A DNA stretch of 64,000 bases from Lachnospiraceae bacterium (lineage in GTDB: Bacteria > Bacillota > Clostridia > Lachnospirales > Lachnospiraceae). How positions within the stretch are numbered: position 1 is the first letter of the stretch; each line of letters starts with the position of its first letter. The stretch is taken from assembly GCA_910574285.1 (NCBI GenBank), contig CAJTAL010000005.1, positions 105,879 through 169,878 on the forward strand, read 5' to 3'. Below the pieces are notes generated by a model, which saw nothing but the letters and a program-made list of their open reading frames with translations, was not told the DNA's origin and did no database searches. Made by a program: the position numbers and the translations under genes. This document shows, piece by piece, positions 9,734 to 17,316 of the stretch.

Positions 9734-10243
9734 CTATGCGGCTATACTCCATACCGCGTCGCCCATAAAATAACCTGCTCCGATAAATACCGTGTTCCAG
9801 ACCAGAACTCCTAATACGGAACTTACCGTATATCTCCCGAATTCCATCGAGATCATCCCCGCCGGTATTGAAATCAACGTCCGCATCATAGGCACCAGCT
9901 TTCCTATGAATACTCCCAAGGCCCCTCTCCTTCGCAATGTTTCCAGATTCTTCTCAATCAACCCTTTCTGTTTCGGGAACTTATTGATATAAAACCGAAA
10001 GAATGCGTCGCCGCCCAGCCTTCCAAGAAAATATAAGATCCAGCTCCCAAGCAGCCCTGCCGCCACCGAAAGTATCATCACCATCGGGAAACTGATCGCT
10101 CCTTTCGAAGCCCAGACTCCCGCTAACGGCATGATCACCCCCGCGGGGAATCCCGGCAGATTCATATATTCCAGCAAGACGATGACGAATACAAATACAG
10201 CTCCATACTGCGTAAAATAATGCGTAAGCGCCTGAATTGACAT
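9734..10243 (-). CDS. DedA/SNARE-associated family membrane protein
   Basis: 169 aa, four to five hydrophobic helices. The motifs FRFYINKFPKQKGLIEKNLE and FIGKLVPMMRTLISIPAGM match the DedA core (FxGRF.P..R...G..aG). DedA proteins are membrane-embedded lipid transporters; members help recycle undecaprenyl phosphate or flip phospholipids. The protein is somewhat shorter than the usual 190-220 aa because its C-terminus is short. The ribosome-binding site AAAGGAGGAG lies before ATG 10243. It is transcribed alone or with the acetyltransferase upstream (gap about 135 bp). Confidence 0.88.
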   Translation of the reverse strand: MSIQALTHYFTQYGAVFVFVIVLLEYMNLPGFPAGVIMPLAGVWASKGAISFPMVMILSVAAGLLGSWILYFLGRLGGDAFFRFYINKFPKQKGLIEKNLETLRRRGALGVFIGKLVPMMRTLISIPAGMISMEFGRYTVSSVLGVLVWNTVFIGAGYFMGDAVWSIAA

Positions 10244-10378
10244 AGATGCATCTCCTCCTTTGATTCTTAGAGTTATATTCTCCCTTGATGTTATACATCT
10301 TACTCACAAAATCTTAAGAGGGATGCCATGATTTTCTAAAGATATTCTAAAGATAAAATGAAGGATATATACAGACTG

Positions 10379-11377
10379 TTATACCGCCTCATTCAGATAG
10401 ATCTCAGACAGCGGAATCAGCTTTTCCATCTCCGAGCGCATCCGGTCAGACATCCTGACGCCTTCTTCTTCACAGACTTCTTCTACGCTCTTTGCCCCGA
10501 ATAAGAGGCTTGTCAACGCGGCCACCGTAATCGTTCCTTCACTGTTCTCCTCTTTTCCGTCCATCAGCATTACGCCTGAAAATTCCGTTCCGGTGATTAC
10601 AAGACACCGGTTATTCTCCTCAATCAGAGGGTCTGTTACACAGAAAGCGACTCCGGTCAGCGACCGAAGCGACAGCGACATCAGCATACGCCGGACATCC
10701 ACGATCCGGATCATAATCTTAGGTTTCCCGCCGTCTTCCTCCGGATAATATCCGCGGCAGTCCGCGATCTTCCCGTCTTTGCGGTAGATCTTCAAGGCTC
10801 CGCCGTCACTTTCGTACTCCCGGATTAACCGCCGGTAATACGCCGCATCCCGTATGGCAAATACCTGATACCGTCCTGCCAGATACCGGTTTGCCGCTTC
10901 CGAGAGCTCCCGGCAATCCGAATCCAACGCGTCCGTTATGGCAAAATCGGCATTGTCCTCTTCCCCTTTTCGATAGAACTTCCGCTCCTGTTCATACACA
11001 GTCCTGAAATCAAAAGGCAGATAGATACTTTCCGACGCCGGCATCAGGAACGTAAACGCCTCACCCGCCCGGTACATATCCTTGACCGCCCTCTTTAAAA
11101 GAGCCGCCATATATCCTCTCTTACGGTACTCCTTCTGTGTAGCGACGGCTACGATATAATTCACATTCTTCTCGCTTCTGTTCACATACAGGCGATATGG
11201 ATTCAGATGAAGCATGGCGCGTATCTTTCCGTCTTCCTCCGCCGCATAGATCTGATTATCCCTGGTCTTCTCCGTATAATAATAATCTACAAAGGAAGCG
11301 CTGTCCTCATCGAATACTTCCTCGTATAACCGTCTGCTCTCCTGATGTTCCGATACATCCAATTTCCTGATCTCCAT
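10379..11377 (-). CDS. Eis-like GNAT N-acetyltransferase with C-terminal sterol-carrier-like domain
   Basis: 332 aa from ATG 11377, chosen over an in-frame ATG nine codons upstream because AAAGGAATGACA gives it a ribosome-binding site. N-terminal GNAT domain: VAVATQKEYRKRGYMAALLK is the acetyl-CoA binding motif A. Middle and C-terminal parts match the Eis architecture (second GNAT-like fold, then an SCP2-like domain ending in SEIYLNEAV). Eis-family enzymes acetylate amines on aminoglycosides, peptides or protein lysines; the substrate here is unknown. It follows ispF by 47 bp and may share its transcript. Confidence 0.82.
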   Translation of the reverse strand: MEIRKLDVSEHQESRRLYEEVFDEDSASFVDYYYTEKTRDNQIYAAEEDGKIRAMLHLNPYRLYVNRSEKNVNYIVAVATQKEYRKRGYMAALLKRAVKDMYRAGEAFTFLMPASESIYLPFDFRTVYEQERKFYRKGEEDNADFAITDALDSDCRELSEAANRYLAGRYQVFAIRDAAYYRRLIREYESDGGALKIYRKDGKIADCRGYYPEEDGGKPKIMIRIVDVRRMLMSLSLRSLTGVAFCVTDPLIEENNRCLVITGTEFSGVMLMDGKEENSEGTITVAALTSLLFGAKSVEEVCEEEGVRMSDRMRSEMEKLIPLSEIYLNEAV

Positions 11378-11424
11378 ATTGTCATTCCTTTCACCATGAT
11401 GCATGCAATCCCTTCCACAACCCG

Positions 11425-11970
11425 CTATCCCTTAGAAGACGGGCATCCGCATGCCCCCGCTCCCGGGCATCCTCCGACCGCATAGCTATAATTCTCTATG
11501 GTTTCCAGCCCCGCGATCGCCTGGGCGGAGATTCCTTCCCCGCTTCCTGTAAATCCAAGCCCTTCTTCCGTCGTCGCCTTAATATTCACCTGTCCTGTCT
11601 CCAGATGCAGCGCCTGGGCGATATTCTCCCGCATCTGCCCGATGTAGGGCGCCATCTTCGGTCTCTGTGCGATTATCGTCGCGTCGATATTTCCGATCAC
11701 ATAAAGCTGATCTTCAATCAGGCTCCCTACGCGCTTAAGCAGTTCGATACTGGAAATCCCTTTATATTTCGGGTCCGTATCCGGAAAATGTTGCCCGATA
11801 TCCCCAAGCGCCGCCGCCCCAAGAAGAGCATCCATAACCGCATGGAGCAGAACATCCGCGTCCGAATGGCCCAGAAGCCCTCTCTCATAAGGTATCTTCA
11901 CCCCGCCAAGTATCAGTTCCCTGTCCTTTACCAAACGGTGGACGTCATATCCCATTCCGACTCTCATCAT
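11425..11970 (-). CDS. ispF: 2-C-methyl-D-erythritol 2,4-cyclodiphosphate synthase
   Basis: 181 aa from ATG 11970, which follows GAGGAGAGACG; the longer upstream reading frame has no ribosome-binding site and runs into the preceding terminator. Cyclises CDP-ME-2-phosphate to MEcPP in the non-mevalonate isoprenoid pathway. Zn-binding GYDVHRLV (Asp8/His10 type), [14 protein letters not shown] with the second metal His, and [11 protein letters not shown] at the CDP pocket are all present. Unusually, the C-terminus carries a tail [16 protein letters not shown] with three cysteines beyond the normal end at about residue 160. Confidence 0.96.
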   Translation of the reverse strand: MMRVGMGYDVHRLVKDRELILGGVKIPYERGLLGHSDADVLLHAVMDALLGAAALGDIGQHFPDTDPKYKGISSIELLKRVGSLIEDQLYVIGNIDATIIAQRPKMAPYIGQMRENIAQALHLETGQVNIKATTEEGLGFTGSGEGISAQAIAGLETIENYSYAVGGCPGAGACGCPSSKG

Positions 11971-12010
11971 CGTCTCTCCTCTCTTCGCTCTTTCTTCACA
12001 CCTCAAGACA

Positions 12011-12057
12011 TATAAAAACCTGCCATATGTTCCGACATCGGTCACAATACAGGCAGG
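12011..12057 (-). terminator. Terminator between the small coiled-coil gene and ispF
   Basis: CCTGCC / GGCAGG stem (12019-12024 and 12052-12057) with an inner CCGA/TCGG stem, followed on the minus strand by TTTTTATA (complement of 12011-12018). It lies downstream of the 82-aa gene. Confidence 0.65.
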
Positions 12058-12121
12058 CTTCTATGCATTTTTCATTGTATGATATCGGCAGAAATATCCG
12101 TCTGCTTCTATCCTGTCTTGC

Positions 12122-12370
12122 CTATCTTGACAGAAATTCTTCAATCTCTTCCAGACTCTTTCCGGATGACACAAGAAGTTCCGCCGCTTTCTGGATCTCA
12201 TCCTGTTTCTTCTGCTTCTCAACCATAGCGTCATAACGGATCTTGTCCTTCTTCAACTGCTTCAAATTCGCTTTCTCCTGCTTTAACTCAGCAGACATTG
12301 CTTCAATCTTCTCTTCAGCCTCCTGAATCAGTTCCGGATAATTCCTCTCTACTACCTTTCTTCTCGCCAT
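12122..12370 (-). CDS. Small charged coiled-coil protein of unknown function
   Basis: 82 aa, rich in Lys and Glu, almost entirely helical, with heptad-like spacing (EEKIEAMSAELKQEKANLKQLKK). It ends in a short amphipathic helix, SLEEIEEFLSR. No known domain was recognised. The ATG follows AATTATGGAGGTCGTATATT, a good ribosome-binding site, and a terminator follows the gene, so it looks like an independently expressed gene. Not obviously part of a mobile element. Confidence 0.7.
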   Translation of the reverse strand: MARRKVVERNYPELIQEAEEKIEAMSAELKQEKANLKQLKKDKIRYDAMVEKQKKQDEIQKAAELLVSSGKSLEEIEEFLSR

Positions 12371-12500
12371 AATATACGACCTCCATAATTTTGAAATTAT
12401 ATATTATAAGATACCATTCATTTTCAGAAGAGTAAAGTACAAATGTAAAAATATACCGAAAAAAATGCGATTTTTTTCGATATTCTTTTTATTTTCGGAT

Positions 12501-13352
12501 TTATACCATCACTTTCATGCATACATAACTGCTTTCCTTTATTTTATCCACGCTCGCAACAATCTCTCCACCGTAGCGTCCAACCAGCATCTTTGCATTA
12601 TAAAGACCGAATCCTCTCTCTGCATTCTTCCCTTTCGTGGAAAATCCTTTTGAAAAGAACTGATGCAATTCTCCCATCGTGACATCTTCCATCTGATTCC
12701 TGATCACGAACACCATCCTGTCCTCCTCCGAATCAAGCTCCATGAATACCTGATTCCTCTTGGGGGTACAGGCTTCGTAAGCGTTGTCAACCAGAGTTCC
12801 CACGATCTCAATCAGATGATGTTCCGAGATTCCGGAGATAATCGCCAGATTCTTTACTTCTATCTCTGTCTTTACGAAAGAAGGCGCACGCACGATCTTA
12901 CTGTATAAAAACCCCGCCAGAACCTTATCGCTGATTCGAAGAAGCGGCAGATAACGCCTGGTTTCGTCATCCTTCATCACCTCTGTAATATATTCCGACT
13001 GACGCGCCACCAGTTCTTCGTAATTTCCCACCGTCAGGTGCATATTCAGGATCGCGTTGATGTGATTATCGAATTCATGCTGCCTGGCCCGGATCTCCTT
13101 AACCAGTTCCTCCAGCGGCTTTATATAGTGCTGATATAGTTTCAGTTCGGATTCCTTCTGCTGCATCAGGATGTAATTCTTCCGCCAGTCGATGAGCCCC
13201 CATATCTCCACCACGGTCAGCAGCAGAAACATCGCAAAGACCCGGTAATCGAAAGTGCCGCTGACCAGGAAATCTACAATCAGATAGACCGATGCCAGCA
13301 TCGCCACCACACAAAAAATCCGGTATAAAAATTTTCTCACCCAATTAACCAC
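12501..13352 (-). CDS. AgrC/GHKL-type sensor histidine kinase
   Basis: 283 aa. Two membrane helices at about residues 8-28 and 34-55, a short coiled coil, then a dimerisation box with RQHEFDNHINAI (phosphoacceptor His) and a GHKL ATPase with VGTLVDNAYEAC (N box) and GFGLYNAKMLV (G box). This is the AgrC/CitA-like arrangement but with only two N-terminal helices instead of the usual five to seven, so the sensor part is minimal. Overlaps the LytTR regulator gene by 8 bp and is its likely partner. No agrB or peptide gene lies nearby. Confidence 0.88.
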   Translation of the reverse strand: MVNWVRKFLYRIFCVVAMLASVYLIVDFLVSGTFDYRVFAMFLLLTVVEIWGLIDWRKNYILMQQKESELKLYQHYIKPLEELVKEIRARQHEFDNHINAILNMHLTVGNYEELVARQSEYITEVMKDDETRRYLPLLRISDKVLAGFLYSKIVRAPSFVKTEIEVKNLAIISGISEHHLIEIVGTLVDNAYEACTPKRNQVFMELDSEEDRMVFVIRNQMEDVTMGELHQFFSKGFSTKGKNAERGFGLYNAKMLVGRYGGEIVASVDKIKESSYVCMKVMV

Positions 13353-14067
13353 TGATAAGCCTCCCCACCTCTGACTTATACGTCACGCCGATCTCTATCA
13401 CATCCTTACAATCCTTGATCTTTACGATGCGGTTGACCGTATCGTAATATTCCACTTCATGCCGGTTAACGGCGAACATCCGGTGGCATTTCAGAAACAT
13501 CCCTTCCGGAACTTTAAGAAGTATCTGCTTAAGCGTCACGTACGGAACATCCCAGTCCTCTTCTTTCAGATGCAGGCAGACCCCTCTGTGTATCGCTTCG
13601 ATATAACGGATATCCGCGCATCTTACCTGATAATTAACCCCTTCTCTCTTCACGACGATAAACGGCTCTTCCTCCTGTCTCTCCTTCGCCAGAACTTTCT
13701 TTGCCACCTCCCGTACCTGCTCCGGCAGGAAGGGCTTCATAATATACTGATAACAGTGCAGTTCCCTGTAAGCCTGCATCTCCATCTCTCCCACCGCAGT
13801 AATCATAACCACCGGAGTGAAGGTATAACGAAACTGCTCCCTTACCTCCCTGGCAAAGAGAATACCTCCGATATCTTCCCTGTTCTCTCCTCCCAGGTTC
13901 ACATCCAGGAGAAATAATCCATACCTGATATCCGCATTAAGCAGAGCTTTCGCCTCATCATAAGAGGAGGCGGTATGCACGCAGATATCCCCGGAATACT
14001 CCATAAGAATCTTGGTCAAAGCCTCCATAGAAGCCCTGTCATCCTCCAGGATCATTACATGCGTCAT
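13345..14067 (-). CDS. LytTR-family response regulator
   Basis: 240 aa. Receiver domain with acidic pocket ILEDDRAS, phosphoacceptor in YGLFLLDVNLGG and conserved Lys in YIMKPFLPEQV. The C-terminal LytTR DNA-binding domain includes IRYIEAIHRGVCLHL and FLKCHRMFAVNRHEVEYYD. Forms a two-component system with the overlapping downstream kinase. LytTR regulators usually control virulence, bacteriocin or surface functions; targets here are not evident. Confidence 0.92.
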   Translation of the reverse strand: MTHVMILEDDRASMEALTKILMEYSGDICVHTASSYDEAKALLNADIRYGLFLLDVNLGGENREDIGGILFAREVREQFRYTFTPVVMITAVGEMEMQAYRELHCYQYIMKPFLPEQVREVAKKVLAKERQEEEPFIVVKREGVNYQVRCADIRYIEAIHRGVCLHLKEEDWDVPYVTLKQILLKVPEGMFLKCHRMFAVNRHEVEYYDTVNRIVKIKDCKDVIEIGVTYKSEVGRLISG

Positions 14068-14090
14068 ATTACCGCCTCCCTTCTATACCT

Positions 14091-15023
14091 TTATTCAATA
14101 ACTTCCTTCGCGCTCTTTACCAATCCTGCCAGTCCCTGGAGCTCGGAAGGAATGATAATCTTGGTCGCCTGACCGTCCGCCGCCCGTTCAAAGGCCTCCA
14201 GGCTCTTGATCGTAAGCACTGCCTTGTCTGCTCCTGCTTCCTTCAAGAATCGGATACCGTCCGCATTCGCCTGCTGTACCTTAAGGATTGCTTCCGCCTC
14301 GCCTTCCGCCTCGCGGATCTTCGCTTCTTTCTGAGCTTCCGCCCGCAAGATTGCGGCCTGCTTCTCTGCCTCCGCATCCAGGATCGCAGACTCTTTATTA
14401 CCTTCTGCTACAAGGATCGTCGATTTCTTCTCACCTTCTGCCCGAAGGATCGCCTCACGGCGTTCACGCTCGGCCTTCATCTGCTTCTCCATAGCGTCCT
14501 GGATCGCCGCAGGAGGGATAATATTCTTAAGCTCCACACGGTTCACCTTGATTCCCCATGGATCGGTTGCCACATCAAGAGACGCCCGCATCTTCGTATT
14601 GATCGTCTCCCTGGAAGTCAGGGTCTGGTCAAGTTCCAGATCACCGATGATATTCCTTAAAGTCGTCGCCGTCAGGTTCTCAATCGCCATGATGGGATTC
14701 GCTACGCCGTAGCAAAACATCTTCGGGTCCGTGATCTGATAGAATACCACCGTATCAATCCTCATCGTTACGTTATCCTTCGTGATAACCGGCTGAGGCG
14801 CAAAATCAACAACCTGTTCCTTTAAGTCTACTCTTCTGGCAACCCGGTCGATGATAGGCACCTTGAAGTGAAGTCCGGTACTCCAGGTCGCCTGGTAGGC
14901 CCCCAGCCTTTCCACTACCATCGCCCTTGCCTGAGGCACGATCTTGACACAAGAGATCAAAAGCAATAATCCGATCACAACAACAGCCACTACTGCCAAT
15001 AAACCAATAATTCCACTACTCAT
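14091..15023 (-). CDS. SPFH/band 7 (stomatin-like) membrane protein
   Basis: 310 aa. A single N-terminal membrane helix (residues 5-25) is followed by the band 7 core: VPQARAMVVERLGAYQATW, VDFAPQPVITKDNVTMRIDT and LDVATDPWGIKVNRVELKNI. A long Ala/Glu-rich coiled coil (EAEKQAAILRAEAQKEAKIR) precedes the C-terminus. Stomatin-type proteins oligomerise in the membrane and scaffold lipid microdomains. It starts 2 bp after the nfeD gene; NfeD-stomatin gene pairs are a known conserved operon. Confidence 0.93.
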   Translation of the reverse strand: MSSGIIGLLAVVAVVVIGLLLLISCVKIVPQARAMVVERLGAYQATWSTGLHFKVPIIDRVARRVDLKEQVVDFAPQPVITKDNVTMRIDTVVFYQITDPKMFCYGVANPIMAIENLTATTLRNIIGDLELDQTLTSRETINTKMRASLDVATDPWGIKVNRVELKNIIPPAAIQDAMEKQMKAERERREAILRAEGEKKSTILVAEGNKESAILDAEAEKQAAILRAEAQKEAKIREAEGEAEAILKVQQANADGIRFLKEAGADKAVLTIKSLEAFERAADGQATKIIIPSELQGLAGLVKSAKEVIE

Positions 15024-15025
15024 TC

Positions 15026-15481
15026 CTATTCCTCCTCATACTTTCTTACAATCAGCTTTACTCCCGCTATGTTGACTACCTTCGCCAGCGTGTCCGGCTC
15101 CAGGATATCCCCGTCCTTCTCCGCTCTCACCGTCCACTCCTGTCCGTTCACCACCGCCGTCCCGGTCTGGCTGATATTATCCACCGTCTCGGTAATGCGG
15201 ATCGTCTTTCCGATGATCCCTTCGTAATTTGTCTTCACCCGCTGCGTGTTAATGTATTTTACCGCGAAGGGTCTTGTGAAGTACAGAAGCACGAATGTCA
15301 CGACAAAGAATACTATGATCTGCCCCGCCAGCGGAACCCCCAGGATATTCAGGAGCAGCGCCGCCAAAGCGCCTCCCGCCGCCCAGATACTCGTAAGCCC
15401 TACCGTGATGATCTCGATGATCAGAAGGATAATCAGAAGCGCAAGCCAGGCTATCGTGATATAACTGTCCTGCATGATCAT
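15026..15481 (-). CDS. NfeD-like membrane protein (short form)
   Basis: 151 aa. Hydrophobic segments at about residues 10-50 and 52-70, then an OB-fold NfeD C-terminal domain: YEGIIGKTIRITETVDN, GTAVVNGQEWTVRAEKDG and AKVVNIAGVKLIV. This is the short form without the serine-protease domain. Partner of the adjacent SPFH protein, in whose membrane assemblies it is thought to act. Confidence 0.92.
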   Translation of the reverse strand: MIMQDSYITIAWLALLIILLIIEIITVGLTSIWAAGGALAALLLNILGVPLAGQIIVFFVVTFVLLYFTRPFAVKYINTQRVKTNYEGIIGKTIRITETVDNISQTGTAVVNGQEWTVRAEKDGDILEPDTLAKVVNIAGVKLIVRKYEEE

Positions 15482-15642
15482 ATGCTCACTTCCTTTCTTG
15501 CCTCTATCCTAACAAAGATCAGATGGCAAATCAACAGAAATTGCGTGAATGAAGTGATTTCCGGATTGAATATAGATTCACTCTGGATATTTTACCCGGA
15601 TTTTTGTATAATAATGTGGAGAAAAATTAAGAGGTGATAAAT

Positions 15643-16089
15643 ATGAGTAAGATTGAAGAAGTTCGAAGCGATATGTTCAAAGCCATGAAAGCCGGAGATA
15701 AAGAGACCAAAGAATCTCTCTCCATGCTGCTTGCCGCCCTTAAGAATAAAGCAATCGACAAGCGCGGCGACCTGACGGCGGAAGAAGAGACTCAGGTGAT
15801 CCTAAAAGAGATCAAGCAGACCAAAGAAGCCCTGGAGATGACCCCTGCAGACCGCACGGATATCATCGAAGAATGTACCAAACGTCTCGCCGTCCTCGAA
15901 CAGTACGCGCCGAAGATGATGGATGAAGCCGAGATTCGGGATATCATCTCCGCAACCCTTGCAGAACTGGAGATTGAGAACCCCACCGCCAAAGATAAAG
16001 GCAAGATCATGAAAGTCCTGATGCCGAAAGTAAAGGGCAAGGCTGACGGAAAACTGGTGAACGAAACTCTCACTTCATTTATGGGATAA
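15643..16089 (+). CDS. yqeY: GatB/YqeY domain protein
   Basis: 148 aa from ATG 15643; AGAGGTGAT at 15630-15638 is its ribosome-binding site, so the in-frame GTG at 15634 is not the start. Conserved YqeY features: LSMLLAALKNKAIDKR near the N-terminus, EYAPK-type motif (LEQYAPKMMDEAEI), and the C-terminal KGKADGKLVNETLTSFMG. The family shares the tail domain of GatB, which contacts tRNA, but the physiological role is unclear. It is the only plus-strand gene of its surroundings, with its own promoter region at 15,480-15,640 and a hairpin terminator shared with the convergent foldase gene. Confidence 0.93.
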   Translation: MSKIEEVRSDMFKAMKAGDKETKESLSMLLAALKNKAIDKRGDLTAEEETQVILKEIKQTKEALEMTPADRTDIIEECTKRLAVLEQYAPKMMDEAEIRDIISATLAELEIENPTAKDKGKIMKVLMPKVKGKADGKLVNETLTSFMG

Positions 16090-16108
16090 TACTTATCATT
16101 ACGATGCA

Positions 16109-16144
16109 AAGACGGCTCAAACCTGCAAAGGGCTGAGCCGTCTT
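16109..16144. terminator. Bidirectional hairpin between yqeY and the foldase gene
   Basis: Perfect 11-bp stem AAGACGGCTCA / TGAGCCGTCTT (16109-16119 and 16134-16144). It lies between two convergent genes; the T run is weak on the plus side. Confidence 0.75.
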
Positions 16145-16157
16145 GTATATACTGCCG

Positions 16158-17246
16158 TTATTCCGCTTCTCCGCCAGATTCCGCTTCTTCTTCGGCGTCC
16201 GCCACATCGTCTGTCTTCACATCATTTGCATATGGATCTTTTTCTACATCTTTGAGGGTCACCTTAATGTCCTTGAAGCTGATCTTATCCCACACTTCGT
16301 CATTTACTTCGATCTTGGCTTCATCCCGCAATTTTTTACAGGTATCCAGATAAAGCTCTTCCTTCCTGTCTTCGACGATGCTTTCTTTCTTTTCGTCCGT
16401 CGCCCCGCGGTCCAGCAGACTGGTCACTTTCGCCACATAACAGCCATAGTCCGTCTCGATCACGTCCGTAACCTCGCCTTCCTTAAGCTTATCCGCAGCT
16501 TCGATCAGCTCCTCCGACGGAACTGCAGACAGGGCGTCAAATGTTTTATCCTTTACTTCCATCTCCTGTTCCTTGGCGCATGCTTCAAAATCTTTTCCTT
16601 CCTTGACAGCTTTGGCAAAATCCTCTGCTTTTGCTTTGATCTCGGACTTCTCTTTATCCGTCAAATCCTTGTAATACCCTTCATCATCTTTGATTTTATA
16701 TGTGAAGTTTACATACTGCATGCTTTTCTGCGCCGCTTCTTCATCTGTAACTTCCGTTTCGGCGGTGCTCTCAATCACTTCCTGCATCTTCATCTGGACA
16801 GCCATCAAGGTTACGACACGCTCTACCGCCTGGTCTGAACCGGATACTTTCTCCTTATCTTCCAATGGATTCTTCTCTCCGAAGTCCTTCGCCGCATCCT
16901 TGATCACCTGCTTCTCTTCGTCGGAAAGAGAGACGTCATAATCGCCCATATGCTGCTCTAACAGTACCATATCTTCCAGATCCTCCAATACGGCGGCTTT
17001 CACGGACTCTTCATAGCTCTTACCCTTCGTCGCTTCGGAATCCCACATATTATCTCCCAGATACGCGGAATAATATGTCTCGTATTGTGCCTGTATATAT
17101 CTTGCATAGAAATTAGCAACTTCCGCCGTAATCTTCTGCTCTCCCACCGTCACAACCACATCATCCGCATCAAATGAACTACATCCTGCCAGAGAAGATA
17201 CCGTCAACATCCCTGCCAGTATACATGTTACTATCTTTTTTTTCAT
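16158..17246 (-). CDS. Lipoprotein peptidyl-prolyl isomerase / PrsA-like foldase
   Basis: 362 aa. Lipoprotein signal with lipobox SSLAGC (Cys 22). A SurA/PrsA N-terminal helical region is followed by a parvulin-type domain (about 195-285) with GKDFEACAKEQEMEV and LKEGEVTDVIETDYGCYV. Acts outside the membrane in folding secreted proteins. The C-terminus is acidic (DAEEEAESGGEAE). It lies 70 bp downstream of mfd, as prsA-like genes often do in Clostridia. The parvulin core is diverged, so isomerase activity is inferred. Confidence 0.88.
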   Translation of the reverse strand: MKKKIVTCILAGMLTVSSLAGCSSFDADDVVVTVGEQKITAEVANFYARYIQAQYETYYSAYLGDNMWDSEATKGKSYEESVKAAVLEDLEDMVLLEQHMGDYDVSLSDEEKQVIKDAAKDFGEKNPLEDKEKVSGSDQAVERVVTLMAVQMKMQEVIESTAETEVTDEEAAQKSMQYVNFTYKIKDDEGYYKDLTDKEKSEIKAKAEDFAKAVKEGKDFEACAKEQEMEVKDKTFDALSAVPSEELIEAADKLKEGEVTDVIETDYGCYVAKVTSLLDRGATDEKKESIVEDRKEELYLDTCKKLRDEAKIEVNDEVWDKISFKDIKVTLKDVEKDPYANDVKTDDVADAEEEAESGGEAE

Positions 17247-17316
17247 TCCTCTATATCCTCCTTAGAGCCATACATCTATCTTAAGTACTGCCAATCTTAT
17301 TTATTATACTCCGTTT

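Noticed and set aside
16143..16838. 231-codon plus-strand frame rich in Phe and Leu
   Set aside because: Shadow of the acidic foldase gene on the other strand (GAA/GAG codons read back as TTC/CTC).
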